NCBI GenBank assembly: GCA_013177855.1
Contig: JABLYA010000007.1
Span: 1-64,000 of the forward strand
Direction: 5' to 3'
DNA length: 64,000 nucleotides
Source of the DNA: Ignavibacteria bacterium
GTDB taxonomy: Bacteria > Bacteroidota > Ignavibacteria > Ch128b
A model generated the notes under the pieces. That model was not told where the DNA came from. It saw only the letters and a list, made by a program, of their open reading frames with translations, and did not search any database. Within the stretch, counting starts at the first letter, position 1. The number at the start of each line of letters is the position of its first letter. The position numbers and the translations under genes are program-made. Positions 20,264-28,383 of this stretch are shown one piece after another.

Positions 20264-20290
20264 AAACCCACAAGAAATTGTGGGTTTTTT
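20264..20290 (+). terminator. Rho-independent terminator after the baseplate pair
   Basis: AAACCCACAA and TTGTGGGTTT form a stem followed by TTTT. It lies 10 bp after the 71-aa gene stop. Confidence 0.8.
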
Positions 20291-20291
20291 A

Positions 20292-20387
20292 TTATCTATC
20301 TGTTTTATTCAAATTTCCTTCATATATAATCCCATCTACTTTTTCTGGAATAATGTGACAATTGAAAGAACACCATTGAAAAATTAT
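20292..20387 (-). pseudogene. C-terminal fragment of an unknown gene
   Basis: Open frame without start reading FQWCSFNCHIIPEKVDGIIY and ending NLNKTDR at TAA 20292. It is clearly protein-like, with a Cys-rich FQWCSFNC start, and is probably a relic of a gene that once preceded the tagged family. Confidence 0.35.
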
Positions 20388-20394
20388 TCACACC

Positions 20395-21021
20395 TCAAAT
20401 GGAAAAATCATGGTGAATGGCATCTTTATTTATACGTTTTAGTTTTTTATATCTATCTTTATACATTAAATATTTAGATGGTTTACCATTTTCTAAGTGA
20501 AAACAATTAGGACACATAATTTCACCATGTATCTTAACATATTCTGTATAACCACAAAATTTATTATGATTATTAACTGGTGTTTTACATTCTTGCCAAA
20601 CATTTGTTCTTTGATAAAAAAGATTCCTTTCCAAGTCAAAAAAATTGACATTTTCTTGAACTTTATTCCAATTAATCGAACCAGGACAATTAACATCTTC
20701 CAATTCTGGATAAATATCTATCGCATTGTCTTCATTTAAATCTGAATATACATCTCCCCAATCTTCGTTATTACAAGTTGTTACAAAGTAGTGTTCTCCA
20801 TACTTGTTAATCCAAGTATCGTAATTACAAGAATAAAACATTACAGGTTGATCCAAGTCTTTACATTCCTTTAACCTTTGTAATACTTCATTCACTTGAG
20901 GTTTATATTCAACTCTTTTTATCATATATTCTGCTAACTCAGAAATATTATTCCATCTATTTTGATCAATGATAAATGAACTTGAACTAGAATTGCTTAC
21001 AAATCCGTTTCTTACTTTCAT
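20395..21021 (-). CDS. FVSNSSSSSF-tagged zinc-ribbon protein with KLKRI tag (208 aa)
   Basis: The N-terminus MKVRNGFVSNSSSSSFIID is the shared tag of this region. The C-terminal part holds Cys pairs (CKTPV...CGYTEY and MCPNCF) suggesting a zinc ribbon, followed by KYLMYKDRYKKLKRINKD. The same order (tag, body, zinc ribbon, KLKRI) occurs in the gene at 26346. Its ATG overlaps the TGA of the preceding frame (ATGA). Function unknown. Confidence 0.7.
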   Translation of the reverse strand: MKVRNGFVSNSSSSSFIIDQNRWNNISELAEYMIKRVEYKPQVNEVLQRLKECKDLDQPVMFYSCNYDTWINKYGEHYFVTTCNNEDWGDVYSDLNEDNAIDIYPELEDVNCPGSINWNKVQENVNFFDLERNLFYQRTNVWQECKTPVNNHNKFCGYTEYVKIHGEIMCPNCFHLENGKPSKYLMYKDRYKKLKRINKDAIHHDFSI

Positions 21022-21253
21022 ATTATTCTTTTTAATTTTAAATATTTCTTCCTTTCCATATCATTTGTATAGTGATATTCAATTAAATAACCATATTCCC
21101 AAAAATTTATTAATATTGATTTTGCAACACTAAACATAAATCCTGTTATACCCATTCCTGGTTTTTCATCTGCTTCAGAAGAAAATTTTTCAATAATTTC
21201 CTTTATAACAGGTTCATTATTATTAATTTTTAATTCTAAAATTTCTACCCCCT
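21018..21253 (-). pseudogene. Frameshifted C-terminal part of the membrane metalloprotease
   Basis: The frame ending at 21018 reads VEILELKINNNEPVIKEIIE and later GMGITGFMFSVAKSILINFW, ending RKKYLKLKRII. It has no ATG upstream of the body. It joins the protease frame (stop 21223) smoothly if one base is changed in the G5 run at about 21250. The natural product probably was one protein ending in the KLKRI tag. Confidence 0.5.
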
Positions 21254-21714
21254 GTGTAAAACCAATACACTGGAAAATAAAGAACTTGTTTCCAAATTGG
21301 AAAATGTTCTTTGAATAATTTAACAGCATAATAATCAGCTCTTTTTTCAGAATGATCATTCTCTTTTAAAGCATAGTGGTGTCCGAGTTCATGAGCAAAT
21401 GTCATTAAAGAAAATAAAGTTTTTGTTTTACCAAACATATGTTCTTTACACCATTCAATTCTAGGCAATTGTTTTACAAAATTTTCTATAGGTGTGGCGT
21501 TTGTAATATATACATACCTTCCAAATACTCTTTCAGAATAATTTTTTACATTTACGTTAATATCTTTAATGGTATCATAAGATTTCACATATATTAATTC
21601 TTTTTGTGATTTCTCCATAAGAAAATTGTGGAATTTTTCATAATCACCTTTTAATATAAAGCCACCTATAGTAATAAAAAAAACGAAGTATAACATTACT
21701 ACAAATAAAAACAT
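21223..21714 (-). CDS. Membrane-anchored zinc metalloprotease (HELGHH)
   Basis: 163 residues before the frame break. An N-terminal membrane segment (MFLFVVMLYFVFFITIGGFI) is followed by a domain with FAHELGHHYAL, the HExxH zinc site, and SEKRADYYAVKLF, whose Glu is the likely third ligand. This suits small M48/ImmA-type peptidases. It may cleave host envelope or regulatory proteins; substrate unknown. Downstream the frame is broken at a G5 run (see 21018-21253). Confidence 0.65.
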   Translation of the reverse strand: MFLFVVMLYFVFFITIGGFILKGDYEKFHNFLMEKSQKELIYVKSYDTIKDINVNVKNYSERVFGRYVYITNATPIENFVKQLPRIEWCKEHMFGKTKTLFSLMTFAHELGHHYALKENDHSEKRADYYAVKLFKEHFPIWKQVLYFPVYWFYTGGRNFRIKN

Positions 21715-21820
21715 ATATAAAAACCAACATATTAAAAAATTTTGAAATACTACAATATTTTTAGTTTTTTAAGTTTATAACACAAAGGTAGGAAACTTTT
21801 ATTAAATTAAAAAAATAAAT

Positions 21821-22621
21821 TTAATTTTTTATATATTTTAAAACAGCCAATTCTTTTTGCTTACATTCTAATTCTGTATCAAAAATATGACCAAAAGTTT
21901 CAATTTTTTCATATATAATCAGCGTGAGCAGTTTTCTTAACACCTTGAGATTCTAACAATTTTGAAGAACTCATATGTGTTAAAGGTGTTGTTTGCCAAG
22001 TTGATAAAGCTAATTCAAGCGCTTGTTGCATTGTTTGATCTTGTTTACCACATACAAAATGAAATTGGTCAAATATAATAGGTATACCAATAACTTTATA
22101 AATACCATTATATAAGTCTTTTACAGAAAATTGATTCGGTGAATCATCATTTTCAACGGTCAAACGAGATTTACAAGAAGCAGAAAGTTTGCTAAAATTT
22201 GTACAAAAATTCTTCATAGCAGTTTGTAAATCTGGTTTAGTGACACCAACATGAATGTTGATAGGATAATATGTTGATTTGTCAAGTAACATAAGATCCA
22301 TTAATTCTGCATGTTTATTAAGTTCTACAATAGTCTTATCAACAACTGAAGGTGTCAAACTTGCAAGTATATTAAAGGGACCTGGATGGTACGAGACTCT
22401 GATTTTATTGTTTTTAATATAGTTGCCTATACTTTCTAATTTAGATTTGATTGTTTTGAAGTCTGGTAAATCTGAAAAGTTATATTCAGACATCCAAGGG
22501 AATGAGTCAGATGATAGTCTATAAACAAAAATATTATTGCGAACATTCCACTTCAATATAGTTAAAGTGTCGTCAAGATTTTGTTTGACTAATTTTGATA
22601 CATAAGGTAAACCCTTGTCAT
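21821..22621 (-). pseudogene. uvsE: UV damage endonuclease UvdE/UvsE, broken by frameshifts
   Basis: The main frame (21909-22556, no ATG) contains the UVDE core: VYRLSSDSFPW, RVSYHPGPFNILASL, NIHVGVTKPD, RLTVENDDSP and IIFDQFHFVCG. Upstream the same frame reads GLPYVSKLVKQNLDD and meets TAA near 22620, so the first ~45 residues are missing. Downstream the normal end (YEKIETFGHIF...ECKQKELAVLKYIKN) is in a shifted frame ending at 21821. UVDE nicks DNA 5' of UV photoproducts. Either two sequencing indels or a recent loss. Confidence 0.75.
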
Positions 22622-22804
22622 TATTTTAAATCTTGCTGGTTTATTTCTATATTTTATAGATTTAATAAACCACTTGGTTGTTTTCTTTCTCAAAAAGAAA
22701 TCTTCTCTATCTTCACGGCAAAATTCATCAATGCCATGAGAAAAGTATATCTTAATATACTTGAATGATCTACAACTTTTTCTATTTCTTTTGAGAATTT
22801 TCAT
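22589..22804 (-). CDS. Basic small protein (71 aa)
   Basis: MKILKRNRKSCRSFKYIKIY followed by an HGIDEFCREDREDFFLRKK segment and a basic KYRNKPARFKIM end. Strongly basic, perhaps nucleic-acid or ribosome binding. The last residues overlap the decayed UvdE start in another frame. It lies ~30 bp downstream of a terminator-linked structured RNA. Confidence 0.55.
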   Translation of the reverse strand: MKILKRNRKSCRSFKYIKIYFSHGIDEFCREDREDFFLRKKTTKWFIKSIKYRNKPARFKIMTRVYLMYQN

Positions 22805-22834
22805 AATTTACAAATATACAACAAAATTTCGAAT

Positions 22835-22864
22835 AAAAAAAGAGCCCGTTGTTAAAACGGGCTC
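22835..22864 (-). terminator. Strong rho-independent terminator
   Basis: GAGCCCGT and ACGGGCTC pair perfectly with a 7-nt loop, and on the minus strand a run of seven T follows. It directly follows the structured RNA at 22865-22935. Confidence 0.85.
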
Positions 22865-22935
22865 TGTCAGCTTATTACAGGAGTTTAACCTGTAGCTCCA
22901 TACTTTAATGAGCCGCTTTTCTGCATTTGCTGACA
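22865..22935 (-). ncRNA. Structured RNA, riboswitch-like or small RNA, linked to a terminator
   Basis: Outer stem TGTCAGC/GCTGACA encloses two hairpins. One is TACAGG-TTAAACT-CCTGTA, with a 7-nt loop close to a tRNA T-loop. The other pairs GCTCAT with ATGGAGC around TAAAGT. The A-rich segment AAATGCAGAAAAGCGG lies unpaired between. Being followed at once by a terminator, it could be a small RNA end or a transcription-attenuation riboswitch for the basic protein gene at 22804. It does not fold as a canonical tRNA (4 nt separate T-arm and outer stem). Confidence 0.45.
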
Positions 22936-22974
22936 ATTATCTTATATCTAAACTTATATATTAAATTTTAAGAG

Positions 22975-23145
22975 TTATAATGCTTTTAAAGCATTTTCTA
23001 ATGCTTTTTGTTGATAGTCAAAAAGCGATTTTTCTTTTGAAAATTCTTTAAAATCCAATCCAAGCCAATTGGCTGGAAGGTTGTTTTGATTAAAATTTTC
23101 TCTATGTTTTGAAGGTATAGGTTCATATTGTTGTCCTTTTAACAT
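22975..23145 (-). pseudogene. N-terminal stub of a helicase/type III restriction (Res)-like protein
   Basis: ATG at 23145, TAA at 22975, 56 residues: MLKGQQYEPIPSKHRENFNQ and ending SLFDYQQKALENALKAL. FDYQQKALENAL resembles the Q-motif region of DEAD/DEAH Res subunits, where the enzyme would continue for ~900 residues. Only the stub remains. Probably debris of a host restriction gene. Confidence 0.45.
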
Positions 23146-23228
23146 TTCATTTAGTATTTGTTTTCATGTCAAATATTTTCATTTTTTTTAACTTGATAAA
23201 CTCATCATGTTAAATAATAAATTTTTTT

Positions 23229-23549
23229 TTAACTTGATTCGGTAAATAGTTTGTATAATGGTTCGTTGATGTAATAATTGTTTTTCCATATTTTTACCTT
23301 TTTTAGTATCCCATATTTTTCTAATTCATCTAAATATTTCGCTGCAGTTTGCCTTGATACTTTTAGGTCATTTGCTAAAAATTCAATTTTAGTGTAAGGA
23401 TGAGAAAACAAATTATTTAGTAAATCTTGCGAATAAAAATTAAAATTATTTCTAATTTTATGTTTATATTCTTGCATTAAAGTTTTAATGTTTTCTATAA
23501 GTTTAATTGTAAATATATAACCAATCTTTGATTTCGTTTTCATCTTCAT
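23229..23549 (-). pseudogene. C-terminal fragment of a Fic-family protein
   Basis: LIENIKTLMQEYKHKI then FSHPYTKIEFLANDLKVSRQ and TAAKYLDELEKYGILKKVKI match the C-terminal winged-helix domain of bacterial Fic (AMPylation) proteins. The catalytic HxFx(D/E)GNGRxxR motif is absent, so this is a truncated piece. Start shown is the in-frame ATG (MKMKTK); the N-terminal catalytic domain is gone. It lies next to the Res-like stub, suggesting a recombination scar of host origin. Confidence 0.65.
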
Positions 23550-23721
23550 ATCCAAGGTCAGGACCATTGTATAAATAAAGAATATCTAAATATTTATGGT
23601 GATTTAACCATTCTGTAAAATCAGTCATATCCATATTCATATGAATTCTATATGATGGTTGTATATCTACAATAATGATTTTTTTATTAGGATATTTTTC
23701 TGTTCTAAAATTTTCAAACAT
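23503..23721 (-). CDS. Hypothetical protein (72 aa), possibly truncated
   Basis: MFENFRTEKYPNKKIIIVDI, then RIHMNMDMTDFTEWLNHHKY and ILYLYNGPDLGYEDENEIKD. The strand-loop pattern looks like the first third of a larger alpha/beta protein. ATG overlaps the stop of the preceding gene. Its 3' end runs into the Fic fragment. Confidence 0.5.
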   Translation of the reverse strand: MFENFRTEKYPNKKIIIVDIQPSYRIHMNMDMTDFTEWLNHHKYLDILYLYNGPDLGYEDENEIKDWLYIYN

Positions 23722-23971
23722 CGTTATCATCCTTAAATTGTTTTATTTTAATATTGAAATCAAACCATTCATCAATAGCTTGTTTACATTGTATAATAGA
23801 AACTGTATCAAATCCTTTTTTTATTTCATTAGCAAACACTCTGTAATATAAATCTGGTACAGACCAATAACCAACTTCGCCAGGTGATTTTTCAGGATTT
23901 TTAACTAATTTATATCCTTTATACCACCTAATATTTTTTGATTTATTATATCTTTCAAAGTTAGTTTCCAT
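23714..23971 (-). CDS. Hypothetical protein (85 aa)
   Basis: METNFERYNKSKNIRWYKGY, then an SVPDLYYRVFANEIKKGFD segment and a KQAIDEWFDFNIKIKQF end. No known motif; W/Y-rich small cytoplasmic protein. Overlaps both neighbours by a few bases, so part of one operon. Confidence 0.55.
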   Translation of the reverse strand: METNFERYNKSKNIRWYKGYKLVKNPEKSPGEVGYWSVPDLYYRVFANEIKKGFDTVSIIQCKQAIDEWFDFNIKIKQFKDDNDV

Positions 23972-24368
23972 TAGGATTAAAATTTGGTCTATTTGTATTT
24001 AAATTTTTTGGTCTTTCCACATTACCATTTATGGCATCATTTCTTGAATTAGTTCTATCATATAAAACTTTTATATCTCCATCTTGTCTGTAATCCATTT
24101 GAATATTAGCTTTTATATCTTCTGTTTCAATTTTATCTACTTTCGCTTCAACTTTTTCAATTTTATCCAATATTCTATTTTCAGTTGAATTAATTTTACT
24201 TTCCAAACTTACTTTAAACCCCCAAGCAACACCTAATATTAATAATGATAATGAAATAATAATTCCAACAATCCATTTGAACGATTTCATACTGATTGTA
24301 ACAGTACCTTTATCTGTAATAGCATTATCTATTATATCAATATTGTCTTGTAATGTTTTTTTAGCCAT
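23961..24368 (-). CDS. Single-span membrane protein with coiled coil (135 aa)
   Basis: N-terminal cytoplasmic ~25 residues, membrane span at ~29-52 (WIVGIIISLSLLILGVAWGF), then a coiled coil (ENRILDKIEKVEAKVDKIE) and an Asn/Pro-rich tail. The topology resembles some phage spanins or holin partners, but there is no decisive signature. Confidence 0.6.
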   Translation of the reverse strand: MAKKTLQDNIDIIDNAITDKGTVTISMKSFKWIVGIIISLSLLILGVAWGFKVSLESKINSTENRILDKIEKVEAKVDKIETEDIKANIQMDYRQDGDIKVLYDRTNSRNDAINGNVERPKNLNTNRPNFNPNGN

Positions 24369-24370
24369 AA

Positions 24371-24889
24371 TTATTTCTTTATTTTTGTATCATGAAATGG
24401 ATAACATTTATCAAATTTAATTTTAAATGTATTAATTTTAGATTTTGAAGAAAAAAAAGCCACATATAAACTTGGATCTAAATATTCATGGTGGTCACAA
24501 ATTATATAAGGTTTGTGATAGTCATATACAACTATTGGTTTACCATTTAAATTATATTCTGTCATATAAATGTGTATATCACTTATGTATGTAATAGCTT
24601 TTTGATAATTACCTTTTTCATCTACTTTATTAAAGAATGAATTTGAATAAAAATAAACATAATACCAATAATTACCATTTTTATCACTATTATAAGTTCT
24701 TATAACACACCACATGAAAGAACCCCATTCATTTTCGTTTTCGGTAATCCAATCAACTTGTGTATGAAATTTCAAATCATGTTTTAATTCTTTTTGTTTG
24801 TATTGATAATATATTTCTTTTTTATTCTTTTGGGAATATGTTGAGAAAAAACAAATTAACATTAATAGAAAAAGCAATGTTCGTTTCAT
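24371..24889 (-). CDS. Secreted protein of unknown function (172 aa)
   Basis: A Bacteroidota-style signal peptide (MKRTLLFLLMLICFFSTYSQ) precedes a W/Y-rich domain (FMWCVIRTYNSDKNGNYWYY). The predicted site after SYSQ or TYSQ is typical of Flavobacteriia. Host-derived or envelope-acting protein; function not recognised. Confidence 0.65.
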   Translation of the reverse strand: MKRTLLFLLMLICFFSTYSQKNKKEIYYQYKQKELKHDLKFHTQVDWITENENEWGSFMWCVIRTYNSDKNGNYWYYVYFYSNSFFNKVDEKGNYQKAITYISDIHIYMTEYNLNGKPIVVYDYHKPYIICDHHEYLDPSLYVAFFSSKSKINTFKIKFDKCYPFHDTKIKK

Positions 24890-24923
24890 AAGATATAAAT
24901 ATTTTTAAGTATATATTAAAAAT

Positions 24924-25151
24924 CTAATTTTTTTTATTTTTAGCTTCTTCCTTTATTTCATGAAACCTAATTGCTAGTTTTTTACATAGTTTGAAACCTT
25001 TAAAATTTTTTATACACCAATCAATATATTCTGGGTAACTTTTCATAATTTCTCCGATAGATTTACCTTCAAACTGACCAAAATTCAAAATCTGATCTTC
25101 TGATTTAAAGGAATAACTTATCTTTTTCCATTTTTTATTTTCTTCTGACAT
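24924..25151 (-). CDS. Exonuclease X C-terminal-like domain protein (75 aa)
   Basis: ILNFGQFEGKSIGEIMKSYP then EYIDWCIKNFKGFKLCKKL matches the small domain found at the C-terminus of ExoX-type DnaQ exonucleases and as stand-alone phage proteins (fGkykGksi...pdYl.Wc). The nuclease domain itself is absent. Probably a nucleic-acid-related accessory. Confidence 0.6.
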   Translation of the reverse strand: MSEENKKWKKISYSFKSEDQILNFGQFEGKSIGEIMKSYPEYIDWCIKNFKGFKLCKKLAIRFHEIKEEAKNKKN

Positions 25152-25279
25152 ATATCAATTTTTTTAAATTATATATTATTCTCTCTTTTACTTATTGTAC
25201 CAAACAATGTGAGTTACATTTAATAGTGGATATTGGATTAAAGGTGGACTTAAAAGTAATGATAAATTTTTTTTCGTTC

Positions 25280-25558
25280 CTACATCAAAACTAACTGTAA
25301 CCACTCTTCTACTGACGTAACTCCATAATTAAAATTGGGTACTAATTGACACTGCTTTAAGTTGTCAAAATATTTTTCCGATATAAAGTTTGATCCGGTC
25401 ATATCTTTCATCATTCTACCACGTTCAACTATATTTTCAATAGTTTCATCTTTTGAGTAGATAAACGGTATTGAGCAAGGGTAAATTCCTTTTTCAAGTA
25501 AGTTGGCATCAACATACTGTCCGCAGTGCATTAGTGCCTTAAATTCTGTTTCTTTCAT
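25280..25558 (-). CDS. Hypothetical protein (92 aa)
   Basis: MKETEFKALMHCGQYVDANL with an ERGRMMKDMTGSNFISEKYF middle and VTSVEEWLQLVLM end. No motif known. Just upstream a 17-bp unit (TTTTTTATGTTAATAAT) is directly repeated at 25559-25592. Confidence 0.5.
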   Translation of the reverse strand: MKETEFKALMHCGQYVDANLLEKGIYPCSIPFIYSKDETIENIVERGRMMKDMTGSNFISEKYFDNLKQCQLVPNFNYGVTSVEEWLQLVLM

Positions 25559-25592
25559 TTTTTTATGTTAATAATTTTTTATGTTAATAATT
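25559..25592. repeat. Direct repeat of 17 bp
   Basis: TTTTTTATGTTAATAAT occurs twice in tandem in the leader of the 25280-25558 gene. Likely slipped-strand duplication. Confidence 0.7.
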
Positions 25593-25669
25593 TAAGTATT
25601 TTGGTATAATCTTTCATTACACTTGGATAAAATAAAGATAAATCAAAAATTTGTGTTCGATAACATATA

Positions 25670-26356
25670 TTAATGATGACTTATTTGCCAATGTTTTAGT
25701 TTATCAAAAACACCACTATGTTCAAGATATGCTTGAATATCTCCATTATTATCCGAATAATGATAATATGATATAAACTTATCACCAAAATCATTGATGA
25801 ACTTTTCAGCAGATTCTTCTACCAATTTATCCATAGTTTCATTCGATTCCCAAAGCGCTTTTCTAACTTCTCTTAATTTTTCAACTGCTTCAAAGTACAG
25901 TCTTTCTCTTTCATTTTCAGTCTTTTCATTAAGAACTCTTTCGAGTTTGTTTTTTCTAAGAAAGGTTTGTTTTTCTTTATCTGAAAACTTTTTTAATACA
26001 TCTTCCCAATATTTCTCTTGGTCTGAAGCAATTTTCATTTCTTCTTCATATTTTCTACAAAGTTCTTTGTTTGGTTTGTAACCTTTTGAATACCAATAAT
26101 TCTTATCACTCCAAGAATTATATTGATATAGTTCTCTTTGTATCTTTATAATTTCGTCTTTTGATAATTGTTTAGTATCATTAAATATAATTTGAGCAAG
26201 TTCTTTTGCATCATAAGAATCATCCCAATATGTATGTAGTTTTTCGCCATTAAATAAAATTTGATGTACTTCTTCTACTGAAGTTGGTTTTTTATCCCAA
26301 ACAACTATAAAAGAACTTGAACTACTATTACTTACAAAACCATTTCTAATTTTCAT
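25670..26356 (-). CDS. FVSNSSSSSF-tagged coiled-coil protein (228 aa)
   Basis: N-terminus MKIRNGFVSNSSSSSFIVVW. The rest is mostly charged helix, with LRKNKLERVLNEKTENERER at ~135-155, an internal relative of the RExKLxRI tag, then a YHYSDNNGDIQAYLEHSG end. The ATG overlaps the stop region of the upstream tagged gene (26346). Function unknown. Confidence 0.7.
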   Translation of the reverse strand: MKIRNGFVSNSSSSSFIVVWDKKPTSVEEVHQILFNGEKLHTYWDDSYDAKELAQIIFNDTKQLSKDEIIKIQRELYQYNSWSDKNYWYSKGYKPNKELCRKYEEEMKIASDQEKYWEDVLKKFSDKEKQTFLRKNKLERVLNEKTENERERLYFEAVEKLREVRKALWESNETMDKLVEESAEKFINDFGDKFISYYHYSDNNGDIQAYLEHSGVFDKLKHWQISHH

Positions 26357-26879
26357 CTTTTAAAATTCTTTTTAATTTTTCTTTTCTAAATAATTTTTGA
26401 TTTGGATTTCCATCTGGGTCACATAAACAACTAGGGCAAAACACAGAACCATCATCAAACTCTAAAAATCCACAATGACATTTATTACAAGAATTGTCTG
26501 TGTTTGCTAATTTACCAAGATACTTATTATCATATAAAGGAAAATAAAATTTTTCTTCATAAATTATATCATAATATTCACCTTCTTCTTCGCATTTTAT
26601 AAGATTCCATTCATAATGATAACTAGCTTCAACATATATTTTATCATCTTTCTTAACTATATAAATATTATCACAATATTCTATTAGAATTGATGTATCT
26701 TTATTTTTAAGTTTTTTAAGATTGTTTTTAATCTTTTTATATTTTTCTTTATAATTATTGTCTTCACTGACTAAAACATCAATTATTTGAAATGCAATGT
26801 CAACACAAGTATATTTATTACCATCGATAATGAATGATGAACTTGAACTATTACTTACAAAACCTTTTCTAATTTTCAT
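26346..26879 (-). CDS. FVSNSSSSSF-tagged zinc-ribbon protein with KLKRIL tag (177 aa)
   Basis: N-terminus MKIRKGFVSNSSSSSFIID, C-terminus FRKEKLKRILKDEN. Just before the tag is a compact zinc ribbon (CNKCHCGFLEFDDG, FCPSCLCDPDGNP). It shares this architecture with the gene at 20395, so the two are paralogues despite little similarity elsewhere. Unknown function; the zinc ribbon suggests nucleic-acid or protein binding. Confidence 0.7.
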   Translation of the reverse strand: MKIRKGFVSNSSSSSFIIDGNKYTCVDIAFQIIDVLVSEDNNYKEKYKKIKNNLKKLKNKDTSILIEYCDNIYIVKKDDKIYVEASYHYEWNLIKCEEEGEYYDIIYEEKFYFPLYDNKYLGKLANTDNSCNKCHCGFLEFDDGSVFCPSCLCDPDGNPNQKLFRKEKLKRILKDEN

Positions 26880-26929
26880 TTGTTTATCCTTTCTAATTTA
26901 TTTTCACGAAATAATTTTTTATATACTTT
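26876..26929 (-). pseudogene. C-terminal tag fragment (KLERINK)
   Basis: A frame without start reads KVYKKLFRENKLERINK and stops at a TGA overlapping the ATG of the next gene. It is the tail of a lost gene carrying the RExKLxRI tag. Confidence 0.4.
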
Positions 26930-26952
26930 TTATGACTATTTTGATGGGTAAT

Positions 26953-27195
26953 TCATAAAGACTTCATATAATCATCAATTTCTGATTCTTCGATAACTTG
27001 AACAACATCAAAATCTTTCTTCAAAGAATCAACTATTTCATCTATTTCCAAATTCGAAAATAGAGTGCCAACAGACGGATAAACACCATCTATTAATTCA
27101 AAATCCCACTCGTAGTTTCGTTGCAATTTTATAACAGATTTTTCACCACGATCTTCTAAGTAGAGGTAATATACATCATCAAATAAAAAATCCAT
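26953..27195 (-). CDS. Acidic hypothetical protein (80 aa)
   Basis: MDFLFDDVYYLYLEDRGEKS, a basic KLQRNYEWDFELIDG stretch, and an acidic EIDEIVDSLKKDFDVVQVIE helix. Followed upstream by a terminator, so a transcription unit starts here. Unknown function. Confidence 0.6.
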   Translation of the reverse strand: MDFLFDDVYYLYLEDRGEKSVIKLQRNYEWDFELIDGVYPSVGTLFSNLEIDEIVDSLKKDFDVVQVIEESEIDDYMKSL

Positions 27196-27236
27196 ATGTT
27201 TTGTTTAATTTACAAATATAAAACTAAAATCTATAC

Positions 27237-27264
27237 AAAAAAAGTCCTCTTCAGGACTTTTTTA
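27237..27264. terminator. Bidirectional terminator-like hairpin
   Basis: AAAGTCCT/AGGACTTT with a CTTC loop, flanked by A-run and T-run. It lies directly after the 27267-27599 minus-strand gene. Confidence 0.8.
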
Positions 27265-27266
27265 TT

Positions 27267-27599
27267 TTAACAGTAATATGAACCATAGAATAATTTAAAG
27301 TCACTATCTTTGACATCAGGAATTATTTTCTCTAACTCATTTCTTATTTTTAGTAGTTCTTCAAGAGAAACATTACCATTGTCTATTTCTGAATTTGAAC
27401 TGGTTGCCAATCTTCTTCCTAATTTTATTTTTCCATTTTCGTGTATGGTGTCAATTTTTGATTTGTGCATATTATTGTACCAAATGTCAGTCCAATCGAT
27501 ACCATCTTCACCGTATTCTTGTATTTGTTCATTTAATTCTTTTTTATACACATCTTCTGGTAAGAAACTTTCACAAAGCCATTGATAATCCTCAACCAT
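27267..27599 (-). CDS. Acidic hypothetical protein (110 aa)
   Basis: MVEDYQWLCESFLPEDVYKK, a central DGIDWTDIWYNNMHKSKIDT, and an end rich in Glu/Leu (SLEELLKIRNELEKIIPDV). No known motif. Ends at the hairpin 27237-27264. Confidence 0.55.
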   Translation of the reverse strand: MVEDYQWLCESFLPEDVYKKELNEQIQEYGEDGIDWTDIWYNNMHKSKIDTIHENGKIKLGRRLATSSNSEIDNGNVSLEELLKIRNELEKIIPDVKDSDFKLFYGSYYC

Positions 27600-27737
27600 A
27601 TGAGCACCCTCACTTATTTCTATTCCAAAAAGAACAAAAGAACATTATGTGTCTTATAATTAACATAATCATTATGACCAAAAGTCATCCTCATTTGATT
27701 TCTTCTTCGTGAATTTCTTCTTACATCGTATAACATA

Positions 27738-28262
27738 CTAGTTATCAAGGTAGTGTTTAAATTCGTCAATATCAACGAATTTTTCTTTCATTTCTAATTC
27801 TATTTGTTCTTTTGTCTTACCATTTTCCTTTAACAGATATTTAACCATATCTGAAGTGGTGATATGTTCCATTTGACAGATAGGACAGTATTGTGCAGGA
27901 AGTTCGTATCTATATTCATGTTGTTCTATAATTTCATCATAATCTAAATCTTCCTCACAAAGAGTCAATTTTTTTAATGTTTCTTCATTTTCTTTCAATG
28001 AATCAACATAATAATCCTTAGCACCGTAATTTTCAATTGCTTTTTTTGTTTTATTTATAGATTTTTCAACAAGAGCAATTGCAAATTCTCTATTAAATTC
28101 AAAATTTATAGCATGGTCTTCACAAAAAGTATGACCATTTTCACATTGATACATTTCAGCATCATGTAGTGACATATCCCAACCACTTACATCTTGTCCA
28201 CATACATCACAAACAAATGATGAAGAGGATGAATTACTTACAAAACCTTTTCTTATTTTCAT
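27738..28262 (-). CDS. FVSNSSSSSF-tagged zinc-binding protein (174 aa)
   Basis: N-terminus MKIRKGFVSNSSSSSFVCDV, directly followed by CDVCGQDVSGWDMS, CENGHTFCEDH and, late, YCPICQMEH: several Cys/His pairs forming likely zinc ribbons. The C-terminal DMVKYLLKENGKTKEQIELE helix follows. No KLKRI tag. Unknown function. Confidence 0.7.
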   Translation of the reverse strand: MKIRKGFVSNSSSSSFVCDVCGQDVSGWDMSLHDAEMYQCENGHTFCEDHAINFEFNREFAIALVEKSINKTKKAIENYGAKDYYVDSLKENEETLKKLTLCEEDLDYDEIIEQHEYRYELPAQYCPICQMEHITTSDMVKYLLKENGKTKEQIELEMKEKFVDIDEFKHYLDN

Positions 28263-28265
28263 ATC

Positions 28266-28383
28266 TTAACTTTTTAAAATTTTTTCAACTTTATCTGGAC
28301 TTATTAAAACACCACAACCTCTTAGGTAGTAAAACTACGAAATAGCTTGAACTTGAGTTGCTTACAAAACCATTTCTTTTTAT
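28266..28383 (-). pseudogene. Decayed FVSNSSSSS-tagged mini-gene
   Basis: The frame reads KRNGFVSNSSSSYFVVLLP, starting at ATA instead of ATG (28383). It then shifts frame near 28320 to RGCGVLISPDKVEKILKS, ending at TAA 28266. One serine is lost and the start is mutated. This shows that the tag sequence recurs as a gene start element. Confidence 0.5.

Noticed and set aside
22865-22935. A canonical tRNA
   Set aside because: The outer stem and one T-loop-like hairpin fit, but four unpaired bases lie between T-stem and acceptor stem and no 7-nt anticodon loop forms.
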